Shown: in pieces, positions 28,246-39,758 of the stretch
Numbering within the stretch: position 1 is the first letter of the stretch
Layout of the letters: every line of letters starts with the position of its first letter
Source: Ceratorhiza oryzae-sativae
Lineage: Eukaryota > Basidiomycota > Agaricomycetes > Cantharellales > Ceratobasidiaceae
Length of the DNA stretch: 64,000 nt
Reading direction: 5' to 3'
Assembly (NCBI GenBank): GCA_030998015.1
Contig: JARWMV010000050.1
Coordinates: forward strand, 41,873-105,872
Made by a program: the position numbers and the translations under genes
Notes under the pieces: generated by a model
Seen by the model: only the letters and a program-made list of their open reading frames with translations
Databases searched by the model: none
Told to the model about the DNA's origin: nothing

Positions 28246-29724
28246 TTTATTCCTCTTGGTGTGTGTTATTTGATTTGCGATTCTGTGTTGTATATCACTT
28301 TATTGAATTTACCATTTCGTTCTGCCCCGACCAAATACCCCGGCTCGAAGACCAAATCATTACCACGCTATCATGATTACTGTAGAACCCCTGAAGTGGA
28401 ACGCATTTCAAATGCCGGATGTCTTGAGCGCGACCTAAATATTTTGTAACTCATGACATTGTATACCACTTCAGAGCACCTTGATTAATTGTATATAGTA
28501 GAAGTTGTGTGTCCAAATTAGTTTGTTGAATGAAAAGATAGTTCATCCACGCATGTAGTCCTTGAATTTTAAATTCAGTACCGTGCGCCGCGACTCACGG
28601 CTCGTCCCGTATCAACTGGTTGTAATGCATCTCTTTATCACTATTTGAGACATTTCGGCATTATAAGATCATGGATAGTCTAGAACAACTCATTTTCAAC
28701 GAATTACATGCACAGAAATCGTGGCGAGCTCACTCCTGACTTGTACGGACAGGTTGACTTAACATCTGAAGCTTTGGTATTGGGCATGCAGTGAAAATGC
28801 TCCACTTACGGGATTTTGCTATGATTCCAATATGCATATAGCCTATATATAAGCTCTCACTCTATGCTTTCTTGAATTGTGTTGGACCACCTAGATTACC
28901 TTCGGTTATTCATAGGTTTCGGACTGAAAAGAGTTTGGAGATTCGGCCAGAAAACCGCGTCAGCGACTGAATAAAACGAACGAGAACATGGATACACGAA
29001 TGAAAAACTCCGGTTTAATTGATTTTTTTTAAATCAGGATTTATTCAAGTCGTTTCGAGGCGAGACCTCATGGAGCGTCTATAGGGCTTGTACAGGAGAG
29101 AAGAGAGAAAACGGAGGAGATCTACTACACTGAGCTCGAGCGTACAAGAAGAGCTATCTATCTAATGTCAGATTAAGTCCGGCTGTCAAAAGTCTAATTA
29201 AGTTTGGTTATCTAAAGCCTGGTTAAGTCTGGGAAGCGATGCGAGCGCCGGACACATTCCATCAGGGTACACAACCACCCATGGTACTTTATAGTCGGCC
29301 ACCCATGCGCTGTAAGCGGCCCAAGAGAACCGAATTCCAACAAAGAGTGCCCAATATTTTGTGGTTTCTTTGCAGCAAGTTCCGTGGCACCTTGAACGTC
29401 GGAAATACAATCGGCGGCTCAAAAATGTGAGGTGTCCCACTTCCGGGGCCTTACAGTATCAGGAATGTGGTTTCTCCTGACAAAATGTGGAATTTCCTCA
29501 CAAGATGGGCGCACAGTGGATTTCCGTAGCACCTCATCTTGCTTTGCTCTCTTACGCCCCTTCAATATCAAGAAAGGCCTTACCTCCTGGATTTTTTTTC
29601 TTTCTCGAACTAATGCTTTCATGAATATTCTTTGACAATTTGGTTGCTTTTAACAGTGTACTTCGAGACTCGCTAAATAGGTATTAAAAACGACAACAGT
29701 AACAACAGACTATTTAGACAAAGC
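28246..29724. other. intergenic region, no gene supported
   Basis: AT-rich, short frames only. Near 29175-29230 a short degenerate repeat (AAGTCYGG / TAAGTTTGG) occurs three times, perhaps an element remnant. No RNA gene recognised. Confidence 0.45.
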
Positions 29725-29965
29725 AGACGAGGTGAAGACCAAATTGGACATGGCTGTAAGGCCTGGAACACTGTTCAGAGGCACATGGAGCTGGAGGTAT
29801 TTCGAGGCCTTCCTCAGTTTCATTCGTGCCAGATTGTACAAGGGGAACTCCAGCAAGACGTGCTGTGGTGATTACTCTTCCAGTGCGTCATTACAAGGGC
29901 AACCCGGGTCTTCCGGGACTTTGAACGGGGCGTAGTACTCCCCACAGAAGGCGTGCTCGAGGCAC
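29725..29965 (-). mobile_element. LINE 3'-end fragment
   Basis: The minus strand reads LLEFPLYNLARMKLRKASKY followed by LQLHVPLNSVPGLTAMSN, which aligns closely with ECPIYNLARMDLGRASKY, LQLHEPFN and GLTAIANF of the LINE at 15471-16196. This is therefore a second, older copy of the same Tad-like family, reduced to its C-terminal Cys motif region and with the first Cys position already mutated. No ends or target duplication could be set. Confidence 0.7.
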
Positions 29966-29994
29966 GTGATCGCTATCCTCCATCAATCGGCGGT

Positions 29995-31682
29995 ATGTCC
30001 AACACAACTGCTGGTTCTGCCTCGTCTATCTGCAATCAACCGGAGATATTTGAAAGCTGGGCCTACGAAGTATCTACCCAATGGCCTCCTCTTTCGGGTA
30101 TACCTCCAGGGCCAGTTGAAGAAATGGTACGAAATAGCCGCTGTGTGCCAGGATGGCTATGGGATAAGGTGTGTTCAATCGATTTGATGTAGTTATTTGG
30201 TATATCTTACACATGATGCTCAGGAATCTTCATATTTCAAGCTACAATCCTCCTTGTCCGGACAGCAAATGGATGAGATCTTTGACCTTCCGCCCGAGGC
30301 TGTCAGCGCGGGCGAGCCTCGCGATACCTCTGCGGCCAGGGACCTCGCTCATGCACTTCACCACATCTTTTACCTCAGGAAACGCCACGCCCAATTAGAG
30401 ATAGAGTCCCACCATAAGGATATCCACAGTGAATCTGACTTCCGACAGCCGCTGGACCGTTTGGCCTCCCATATGTGGTGCACAGAAGTCGGGCCAGAAC
30501 AAGGTTATTTATTTCGGTACGCCACAAACGCTGCATCTGCATTGTTCACAGTCCAAAATGCCATGTCAGTTCTGAGTGCACAGTGAAGCTACCCAAAACA
30601 AAAATCGTCCCTATTGCCAGCGCGACTGTTGATTCTATGCTCTTCCTTTTCAACCGCGACGACACGTACACCCACCTAATTACAGCCATTGATCCAAAAA
30701 TCCGACAGGGCTTGCTGTGCACGGTGCACGAAGTTCAAAGCTTAGAACTCGTGCACTGGGTTTTAGAATACAAGAAAACAGATGGTTTAGCTGCACAACG
30801 ACGAGTTTACTATGGGCTGGTATCTAGCCTGTGGCAACGTCGTGCTCTTGGCCGCATGGGTGACTTCGTTTTTGGCCTTGCGCAATCCAAACATCATGTC
30901 ACGGTGTACGCCGCGAGATGGGAGAAGGGTCCTCTACAAAACGCTCGAGAAACCGACCAATCACCCGTTGATCTCACGGCATCATTGGATAATTTGAGCT
31001 TGTCCACAAGGAATTCAAGTCAAACTCCGGGCCAGTCTCTTAGCGTAACGTTTTCGCCTATTCTACTTGGGCAGAGCCTAACGCATATTATAATCAGAGC
31101 CTATCCCGATCGCGAAGCAATCAGAGCAACAAGCGCGCACTAAAAGTTAAACCTTCAACAGCAAACTTGCAACAGGAAGAAAATCAATATAAGGTGATAT
31201 ATTAACAAACCTTAACACTAATAGGAGACTGGACTTATAAATTTCATGGGCAGATTGTGGTATATGAGATTGCGTCGTATCAAACAACGAAACTCACGTC
31301 AATGGTTCACCTATATTTGTTGATGCGGGAATCGCAAAATCTTGCACAGCAATATCAAAACGAGATTCTGAGGACTTCACCAGCCAAGCTAGAACTAGAG
31401 GTTGAGAAGATTGGGCTTTACAACTGGGCTTTCCCGCAGGATAGGGGTGGATCAACCACCCAGAGCGAGTTGCCAAGCATTGACGATGACCTGGGTCCAT
31501 CCGGGACTCAACATGCTATACTCATGATAGATCCGGGGGAGGAGAGGGGCTGGCAGGAGTCTTGCAGGAGATGGTACGATGCCTGTGAAAAGGCATGGGA
31601 CAAGTATGGCTATGGGTCGTTGGAAGGATTTAGGATTCCCGAGCGTGAAATAGAAAACGATTGGGAAGATGGCTCTATGTGA
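29995..31682 (+). CDS. unrecognised spliced gene
   Basis: I do not recognise the product. Exons supported by splice sites and frame: 29995-30168 (MSNTTAGSASSIC), 30224-30516, 30570 to about 31040 and about 31254-31682 (stop after NDWEDGSM). The 30517-30569 intron (GTACGC to TGTCAG) rejoins GYLFR to SECTVKLPK. The donor for the last intron is uncertain (GTAACG near 31040 is one option). The N-terminal part is acidic and charged; the middle (RVYYGLVSSLWQRRALG) looks globular; no signal peptide or membrane segment. An upstream in-frame ATG at 29953 would overlap the LINE fragment and is less likely. Confidence 0.6.
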
Positions 31683-32724
31683 GCCTCATATACGAAATAT
31701 TAGGACGAATCATACCATGTAACTGACCCAAACCTACTAGCAATAGCAACATCACACACCAAATGATAATGATAATGATCACTGGGCTCGTTAGCGTTGC
31801 AGATGAGATGATACGACACGACAGGATCCCGTCCGTGGACTGAGTAAATTTGCGCTCAGCTAGATACACGAGCGCACCCATTTCTTGGCCTTCGACTGGA
31901 GGAAGGCATCTGCCGCACCTAACGCGAAACTGTCGTTCCAGCGAACGTTCCAGCAAACCCGGACGAAACCCCCCGACCAGACCCGCCTAGCATTTCTGCA
32001 CCGGAGCTAGACGGGTCGCCTCGGCTCGGGGAGCTGGGCCAGAGGAGTGCGTGCTGAAGACTGGCGTCGCTCCTAGGCGCCGAGAAAACGTCGTTCTCGC
32101 TCCGTCGACCCACCCTGTACGGCTCTCCACAGCTCCAGGAAAGACCGTCTATCTATGCAAAGCGGTTCCATATTAGACACAGATGTATATACGATATATA
32201 TAGGTGAGATTTGAAACGCCTTTTTTTCAATACATCACGGCATGACCAAGTGGTCACTTGAGCAACAATAACTGTTACAGCCGTTTGCAGATACAGCAAT
32301 GGTCGTATTCGAAGTCCGCTCGCACAGGGAACGGTTACTGGGTCTTGTTTGGACATACATCATATGACTGTTGATATCTATACTACGACTATATGTATAT
32401 ATCACGCTATATGCGCGGAGCGCAGTGTGCTTAAGCCGAATAAAAGTATATTATATTCGAGTGTGCGGATCACTACCTACGGAGTGAAACAGGGCTCCTT
32501 ATATACACAGAGAAGAGAAGTTCTAGTGCATTGTAGAACGTTACAGTAAGTACGAGATTCGTACTACACGAGTCATGCGATTGCTAGTTCATTCTGCCAC
32601 ATTCGATATGTATTTATGTATATTTGTATATTTGCATTCTACAATGACAGCCAGTGCCGGCCCGTCGTTTCGTCCCCGCTATCACCATGGTTTACTGATA
32701 CATTGAAAAAGCCGTAAATCTCCT
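31683..32724. other. intergenic region, no gene supported
   Basis: Contains a short ATAATG microsatellite near 31763-31780, a GC-rich stretch at 31910-32120 of different base composition from its surroundings with one 64-codon minus frame of no recognised family, and an AT-rich TATA-like tract at 32180-32600. Confidence 0.4.
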
Positions 32725-33265
32725 GTTTATTCGCATGTGCAGACGGGGAAAAAAGGTCTCTGAGGTGGCTCAGGATACTGGTGTGTCTGATTGCACTGTT
32801 AGATGTGTGAACGCCCTTCATGGCCGTACTGGCAACGTTATCAAAAAGCCACTTATCCCTGGTTGGCCACGCAAACTCAGCGCTCTAGAAGTTTCGGTAC
32901 GTACTTTTCCTATGCATTAGTGTGCATTCTAACCAAACGTACTAGTTTCTCGAGGGTTGTATGAAGTGACGACCCTATACATAAATATCCGAACTCCAAG
33001 ATCGGCTCTACCGCCACTACCGGGTCTGGGCAAGCACAATAACAATTCGACATAGCCTTCGATGGAGTGGACTCACATACAAAAAGGTACCTCCTTTCTT
33101 ACTTGTTTCTGAGAGCTGTTCTAACGATTCGTTGCAAATGACGAGACGTGCAGCTGAGCGAGATGAATGTGATCGTGCACTCCTTCAGTGGGTTGCAGGA
33201 ACCAGTTATCGTCTGCACTAGCTGGTATTTGTTGACGAGACTGGGTGCGATCAAAGGACTTCGTG
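32725..33265 (+). pseudogene. Tc1/mariner transposase remnant, truncated
   Basis: An N-terminal helix-turn-helix (KKVSEVAQDTGVSDCTVRCV) leads to PGWPRKLSALE. A short GT-AG intron-like gap follows, then LQDRLYRHYRVW and RWSGLTYKK, another gap, and LLQWVAGTSY with LVFVDETGCDQRT. The last is the first catalytic-Asp box of the Tc1 group. Several stops interrupt it. The frame ends abruptly at 33268 where unrelated repeat-rich sequence begins, so the C-terminal two thirds of the DDE domain is missing. Confidence 0.75.
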
Positions 33266-34320
33266 CTGTCCGTTAGGTTAGGTTAGGTGGAGCGAGGAGA
33301 CGTGAGTGCGAGCGGAGCGAGCACGAGCGGCGACGAGCAGAAGAAAGGCTAAGAACTCCTAGGTAAACACCTGGGAGAGACTTTCGTAGATACTCATCAG
33401 AGCCCTTCCACTGTGTCTTTTTATGCTGTGGCAGACGAACATGCCACATCACTGGCGTGAGAAACGCCAAGGGAAGAAGACTTAACCGAACAAAGGAGAA
33501 GAACAGCTGACTGATCCTGACCGCATGGTAACCGTCCATGTGATCACTCCTCCACACGACTAGCCAATCAGGGGGAGACACCTGACCAACGCCAAGAACC
33601 ATCAAGGTCCGAACCGAGCTGATCCGTGTGAAGCCGAGGCTCCCACAGACTCGGCGATCCGAGGATCAACCGGCCGAGGGCTCAACTCAACTCCACCCAG
33701 ACCCTGCCCGGTGAACCCTGAGGGTTCTCAAAGCGCCAGAACAGGCGCTCAGACCCTGAGGACCAAGAAGTGCCTGACTAAGTGACCAGGGATTTGTAAT
33801 ATACCCTGAGTCACGTGACACTTAGTCAGCTAGAGAGTAAAGGACAAGTCATCAAAGATGACTAATCCTCCCTTAACTATTACCTAATCTGGTTAGGATT
33901 AAGGTTAAGTTAGGTTATTTAGACAAAGTAGGGAGAGGTAGGGAGGACTCAGGTAGGTTGGGAGGAGTAGGAATATTGACCATGGTGCAAGGGTAGGGAT
34001 GGCATTCAGGGCAAAATTCTATGAAGCCTATTCTAAACTAACCAGTGCTAGGTTAGGATGACTTGGAACAGCACTGGAACTAAATGAGAATAAAGTTGCA
34101 AGGCATCTCAAAGCATCAACCAGTGGCAGACAGTGTATGACATTGATGGGAGTCATAGAGTTGAATTGGAGATAGAGCAATAACACCCTCCTTAACCCAA
34201 CTTGGTGACAACTGCCTGTTCCTGGGGTATTTGGGAAAACATCTATGCTAGGCATAAGGAAGATTAATATAAGACCTAATAATAAGTAATCCTATCTACT
34301 GCTTGAGTGCACCAGCAGTG
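33266..34320. repeat. GGTTAG-rich repeat region preceding the satellite
   Basis: Begins with GTTAGGTTAGGTTAGGT (33273-33289) exactly where the Tc1 remnant stops. It then runs through moderately GC-rich sequence with no gene, and near 33890-34060 again carries GGTTAGG motifs mixed with G-rich tracts. From about 34100 diverged monomers of the downstream satellite appear. It may be the 5' part of one repetitive unit; I found no coding capacity. Confidence 0.55.
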
Positions 34321-36375
34321 GCAAACTGTGTATGACACTAGGAAGCCAACTACATTTGAATTTGAAATAACAGATTAAGCACCCTCCCTAACCTGACTTG
34401 AGAGTGCTGGCAAAGTCACATGTAGGATCTTGAGCCAATGGCAAACACATTATCCATAACGCTAACTTAGAAATTATTTCCAGTGTGGCAACAGTGTCAG
34501 ACCAGGTATGACATTGGGGGGAAGTGCTGGAGTGAATTTTAAAATAGAAAATTAAGCACCCTCCCTAACCTGACTGCCTCTTACACAAAGATATCCATGA
34601 ATACATAACCAATACCTAAAAATAGAATATCCATGACCTTATGTTGGAAATTAGCATTCTCAACTCTAACACAGCAGCAGGTGGCAGACTGAGTATGACA
34701 TTGTGGGATGTGCTCAAGTGAAATTTGCAATGGAGAATTTGAAGCCCTCCCTGACCTAACTTGGTGACAACTGCCTGTTGCATGGGGGATTTGGGAACAC
34801 ATCAATGCAAGGGATAAGAATGAGTAATATAAGACCAGACAATGAGTAATCCTATCCACAGCTTGAGTGCACCAGTAGTGGCAGACTGGGTATGACATTG
34901 GGAAGCATATGGTGCTTGAATTTGAAATAGCACATTAAGCGCCCTCCCTAACCTGACTTGAGGGTACTGGCAAAGCCATCTGTAGAAACCCCAATGCTTT
35001 GTTTTGGAAATTGGCATCCCCAACTCCAACATGGCAGTAGGTGGCAGACCAAGTACGACATTGGGGGAGAGTGCTGGAGTGAAATTTAAAATAGAAAATT
35101 AAGTGCCCTCCTTAACCTGACTTGGTGACAACTACCTGCTGCATGAGCAGACTTGGGCATCATCAATTAAATTCATAGGTAAGATTCATACAAGACAAAG
35201 GACAGTGGCAGACTGGGTATGACATTGGGAAGCATACTGTGCTTGAATTTGAAATAGCACATTAAGCGCCCTCCCTAACCTGACTTGAGAGCACCAGCAA
35301 AGCCATCTACAAAAACCTACTACCTGTTTTGGAAATTAGCATCCCAACTCCAACATGGCAGCTGGTGGCAGACCAGGTATGACATTGGGGGAGAGTGCTG
35401 GAGTGAAATTTGAAACAGAAAATTAAGTGCCCCCCCTAACCTGACTTGGTGACAACTGCCTGTTGCATGAGCAGACTTGGGGATCATCAGTTAAATTCAT
35501 AGGTAAGACCAAAGACAGTGGCAGACTGGGTATGACATTGGGAAGCATACTGTGCTTGAATTTGAAATAGCACATTAAGCGCTCTCCCTAACCTGACTTG
35601 AGAGTGCCAGCAAAGCCATCTAAAAAAACCTACCTGTTTTGGAAATTAGCATCCCAACTCCAACATGGCAGCTGGTGGCAGACCAGGTATGACATTGGGG
35701 GAGAGTGCTGGAGTGAAATTTGAAACAGAAAATTAAGTGCCCCCCCTAACCTGACTTGGTGACAACTGCCTGTTGTATGAGCAGACTTGGGGATCATCAG
35801 TTAAATTCATAGGTAAGACCAAAGACAGTGGCAGACTGGGTACGACATTGGGAAGCATACTGTGCTTTAATTTGAAATAGCACATTAAGTGCTCTCCCTA
35901 ACCTGACTTGAGAGTGCCAGCAAAGCCATCTAAAAAAACCTACCTGTTTTGGAAATTAGCATCCCAACTCCAACATGGCAGCTGGTGGCAGACCAGGTAT
36001 GACATTGGGGGAGAGTGCTGGAGTGAAATTTGAAACAGAAAATTAAGTGCCCCCCCTAACCTGACTTGGTGACAACTGCCTGTTGCATGAGCAGACTTGG
36101 GGATCATCAGTTAAATTCATAGGTAAGACCAAAGACAGTGGCAGACTGGGTACGACATTGGGAAGCATACTGTGCTTTAATTTGAAATAGCACATTAAGC
36201 GCTCTCCCTAACCTGACTTGAGAGTGCCAGCAAAGCCATCTAAAAAAACCTACCTGTTTTGGAAATTAGCATCCCAACTCCAACATGGCAGCTGGTGGCA
36301 GACCAGGTATGACATTGGGGGGAGAGTGCTGGAGTGAAATTTGAAACAGAAAATTAAGTGCCCCCCCTAACCTGA
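34321..36375. repeat. tandem satellite, 310-bp dimeric unit
   Basis: The motif TATGACATTGGG recurs at 34891, 35218, 35531, 35841 and 36151. The last two intervals are exactly 310 bp and the copies are nearly identical; earlier intervals are 313-327 bp and more diverged. Each unit is a dimer: half A (GCAGACTGGGTA, GAAGCATACTG) and half B (GCAGACCAGGTA, GGGAGAGTGCTGG) are spaced 157 and 153 bp and share GTGGCAGAC, TATGACATTGGG and CCCTAACCTGACTTG. The array ends at CCCCCCCTAACCTGACC near 36376. Identity rises from left to right, as expected for local homogenisation. Confidence 0.85.
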
Positions 36376-36449
36376 CCAAACTGCACCTGACTGTTACATG
36401 TGTCATTGTAGTGTGTCAAAAGATGACTGTATTAATCCTATGTTGTAGG

Positions 36450-39096
36450 TAAGCATGTGACGTGGAAGATTTGCCAAAATTCGGCACCGGATGCCAGATT
36501 TCGGCACTTTTGAACGTGTTTTCATCCTGCACTCGCTCCCGCGTGCCGGAAGCCAGAATTTCCGTGGCATTCCCGCACATGCGGGAAATTCCCGCATTTC
36601 GCGGGAAGGCGGAAAGGCGGGCATGATCGCAGGAAGGCGAGCATAGTCGGAGCGGGAATGCGAGCACACGGGAACAGGAACTTATGTGGGCAGGCGGAAA
36701 GGCGGAAAGCAGTCAGTAAAATAGGCTCGTACAGAATGCGCAGCACACGATTTGCACGAGTGATCTATCTGCACGTTTTCACACTATTAGATGTAGGAGG
36801 CATTGTTATTAATATATTGACACCGCGTCTGCTCGGGCTCAGTAGCTACATCGTATGGAATTCTAACAGTAATTGATATCACCACGATAAAACATCAGGT
36901 AAACGTAGTTAGAGCAAGTAGGGAAAAGTGTTCGTTATAGTCGGATGGGAGTCGGAAATGGAGTTAAGAAGCTGGAAGCCAGAGCGCAGAGAGGTGGGAT
37001 GAACAAACGAACCTGATCCTCCAGCATAGCATCTCTTCACCAACTTAACAAGTGTCAGCAAGCATACGGTAAGCAGGCGGTAGCGTAGACATACCTGGCT
37101 AGCAGCTGAAACCTTTGCCTTCCTTGCAAAGGCCGAGATCTGAGGATGACGAGGAGAGGTTTAGGTCGCAAGGAAGCGAGGGGTTCAGATCGCCAGCACG
37201 CGAGGAAGGATTGAAGTCGAGTGACGAGGATGGGTTTAGGTCAAATGCCGAGGATGGATTTACATTGCAGAAAAGCAATGGTGAGCCCACGTCCGTCTCC
37301 CAAGGCACGCTGAACAGAGAAACTGTGTCTTGAGGCGGCAAGTTTGGGCTACGGGTCGCTCTAGAAAACGATGTTAGCACCTTTTTTACACAGCATATCG
37401 ATACATCTCGTAGCGCAGAATGCGACTTACACGTGGCGGCTGATGAATATCTTGATACCTTGCTCTGCAAGCAACTGAGAGAGTTGGCAACGATGGCTGT
37501 TGAATTGGCTAAGACCTCGTCCTCCCTGCGTTTCGATCTTGAACAAGTATTATCAGAAATCCGACGAATCTGCACTCTACCGGCTCTCAATCTGTGAGTA
37601 ACGCGCATTGTTTCATTGGGTACTAGCTAATAATACATGCGTTAAGTGCTCCATCCTTCGATGCGAGCACACTACATGAAGATCGCAGAGTGGGAGAAGG
37701 AGTGGATCGAGGTCGCTGTCGCGCTCCTCGAAGACACCTGGCGGAAGTTCTACCGGCCAGCTGCAGACAGCACAGAGAAGGCATCGGGTGAACCATCAGA
37801 CGACACATCGTTTCTTGGCGTCCCGGTACGTATTACTATCGTGTAGTACTGTACATAAGCTAACGATCTGCGTAGTCCTACATGGACCAGGTCCTCTCGT
37901 CGATTGATACGGCTCAGCAGTCGGCGGAATCCCCGGTTGAAAACTTCGCTTACGGTAAGCATCATTACTCTCGGAATGTTAGCATAATACTCACTGTTGG
38001 AGATTACAAGTGCGTCAGCGCTCATGCGAGTTACGTTACTGTAACACGAACGCTTTACTCATCTCTCTCGTTTGTATGCGTTCTATCTCATCGTCTTACT
38101 CATTGTTGTTTCGCTTGTTTTTCGCTTGTTCTCTATGCGATATCTCGGCTATGTATATGCTTACTGATCGAGATGTATATATACTCGGTTTCTCATGTAG
38201 TAGCTAGTCACTCGTTTGAATACACTTGTATACATATTTTACGTGTTTTATTTCACTGCGCTACGCTACGCTCAACACTCACACCGCAACTAGATGCACC
38301 AGTGTTCAACCTCGTTGATGGCAAACGCGTACCATTCAACCCGCTGGTCTGGTGGTATGGACAGCGCGCGGTCGGGAACGAAAGGAATGGGCTGACTCAA
38401 CTCGCGCTCGATGTTCTGAGTGCTCCCGGTGAGTTCTTGTATTCTACATCCATCTGTGTGAGGCGCTGACTTAACACGAAGCGTCGAGCGTGGATGTGGA
38501 ACGCGCGTTCTCGTTTGGCGGCTCGATTGTGAGTAAGCGTCGGCACAACCTTTCACCGCACACCATTCAAGCCACCGCCACGCTGGGCTCCTACTCGAAA
38601 GCAGGCCTGGTGAAACCGGGCACTCTGAAGCTGCCACTGCGTGGGAGGGAGAAGGCGAAGGAGGATGTGAAGATGGCTGCGTAGGAAGATATGGTGGCGC
38701 CGACGACTGTTGTTTACCTATATCTGAATGTACTTACGACTGTGACGAATGATCAGTGCTCCTGTGCACATATTAATCTATTCGCTATCCCGTGTGTTCC
38801 TCGTTTATACAAACAAAGTTATATTGTTAGACCAATCTACTCAATACAGGCTGTCGAGTCCGCCGCTTGCTGCTGCCAGAGCGCGGGAGCTCTGCCGAAA
38901 ATTGCGGGAACTCCGCCAGAATCTGCGGGAAAAGGTCAGCGGGAATGCCGAATTCCTGCAGACATGCCGGGCGGGAGTTGATACGTCGAGGGTGGTTCCG
39001 GCGCTGGCTCCCGCGTCCGCGTTGCCGAAAATCGCCGAAAAAAACTCCGGCAAGCGCCAAGTTTCCGGCGTGCCGGAGTTCCGCGTCACATGCTTA
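36450..39096 (+). mobile_element. hAT-type DNA transposon, degenerate
   Basis: 2647 bp bounded by inverted TAAGCATGTGACG (36450-36462; reverse complement at 39084-39096), with similar GC-rich subterminal sequence rich in CGGAAAGGCGG and CCCGCA motifs on both sides. Inside, the plus strand keeps a hAT transposase C-terminus (see below). No convincing 8-bp target duplication was found: flanks GTTGTAGG and TGGTGATG differ. The subterminal palindromes are likely transposase-binding arrays. Confidence 0.78.
37646..38684 (+). pseudogene. hAT transposase, C-terminal part
   Basis: Spliced pieces: 37649-37825 (HPSMRAHYMKIAEWEKEWIE), about 37876-37953 (SYMDQVLSSIDTA), about 38294-38428 (FNPLVWWYGQRA) and 38482-38684 (ASSVDVERAFSFGGSIVSKR). 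The last two form the hAT dimerisation domain (WW, LxxLAxDVLSxPASSxxxER, FSxGG, RRxxLSPxTI). The catalytic core upstream is only partly present, and 38000-38290 is AT-rich without frame. Probably inactive. Confidence 0.75.
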
Positions 39097-39758
39097 TGGT
39101 GATGTTGAATGCCAAGATGCATTGCATTGACTGAAGCCACTTTGTGAACCCTAATGCTCCCAGTTCTCTGGTCCCAAGCTTGTTCCTACACATATGTTCT
39201 CACCACATGTCCATTTCATAGGTCACTTTTGGTAGGGAGACTGCTTGGTGCAACCGCTGCACTGCCTCCAGTTTCAGACCTGTTGCTTTCTAGACACCCT
39301 CCTTAAAAGGTTGACCCACATGGTTGCTGTCTTCAATACCCCTACTCATTGCTGACCCTATCTCAACTCACCATCTAACAGCACTCCTAGAAAGCAATGC
39401 AACCTGAGCAGCTTGATTTTTACTCCAACAATCTTAATCATGATCATAGTTATGGCTCCCAGGGTGATATCAAACCCACAGGAACTGACCAAAGCAATCA
39501 ATGAGTAGCTTTCCACTCCAGAGGCCTCATTTGTATTGTTTAGTTTCTGTTTCGTGCTCAATTGGGACATCTTTAACACACATCATTGAAATCCCCAGTG
39601 AACCCTGTTGCCTATATTTGTCAGTGCTTAAAAGTCAAATCTGAAATCAATGCTTGCTATTTGAACCAGTCTGCCTGTGTTGCTATGAGGAGCTTGTCTC
39701 CCACATTAGGAATAAGTAAAGGTATTGGAAACTAGGAATCACACTTCTATTACTAAGA
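39097..39758. other. intergenic, 3' flank of the sirtuin gene
   Basis: No gene, repeat end or RNA seen. Possibly 3' UTR sequence of the minus-strand gene. Confidence 0.4.

Noticed and set aside
33273..33290. interstitial telomere repeat
   Set aside because: The unit reads TTAGGT, not TTAGGG, and only about two and a half copies are present.
34028..36669. minus-strand frames within the satellite and the hAT end
   Set aside because: They arise from the 310-bp periodicity and GC-rich palindromes; no frame is conserved from unit to unit.
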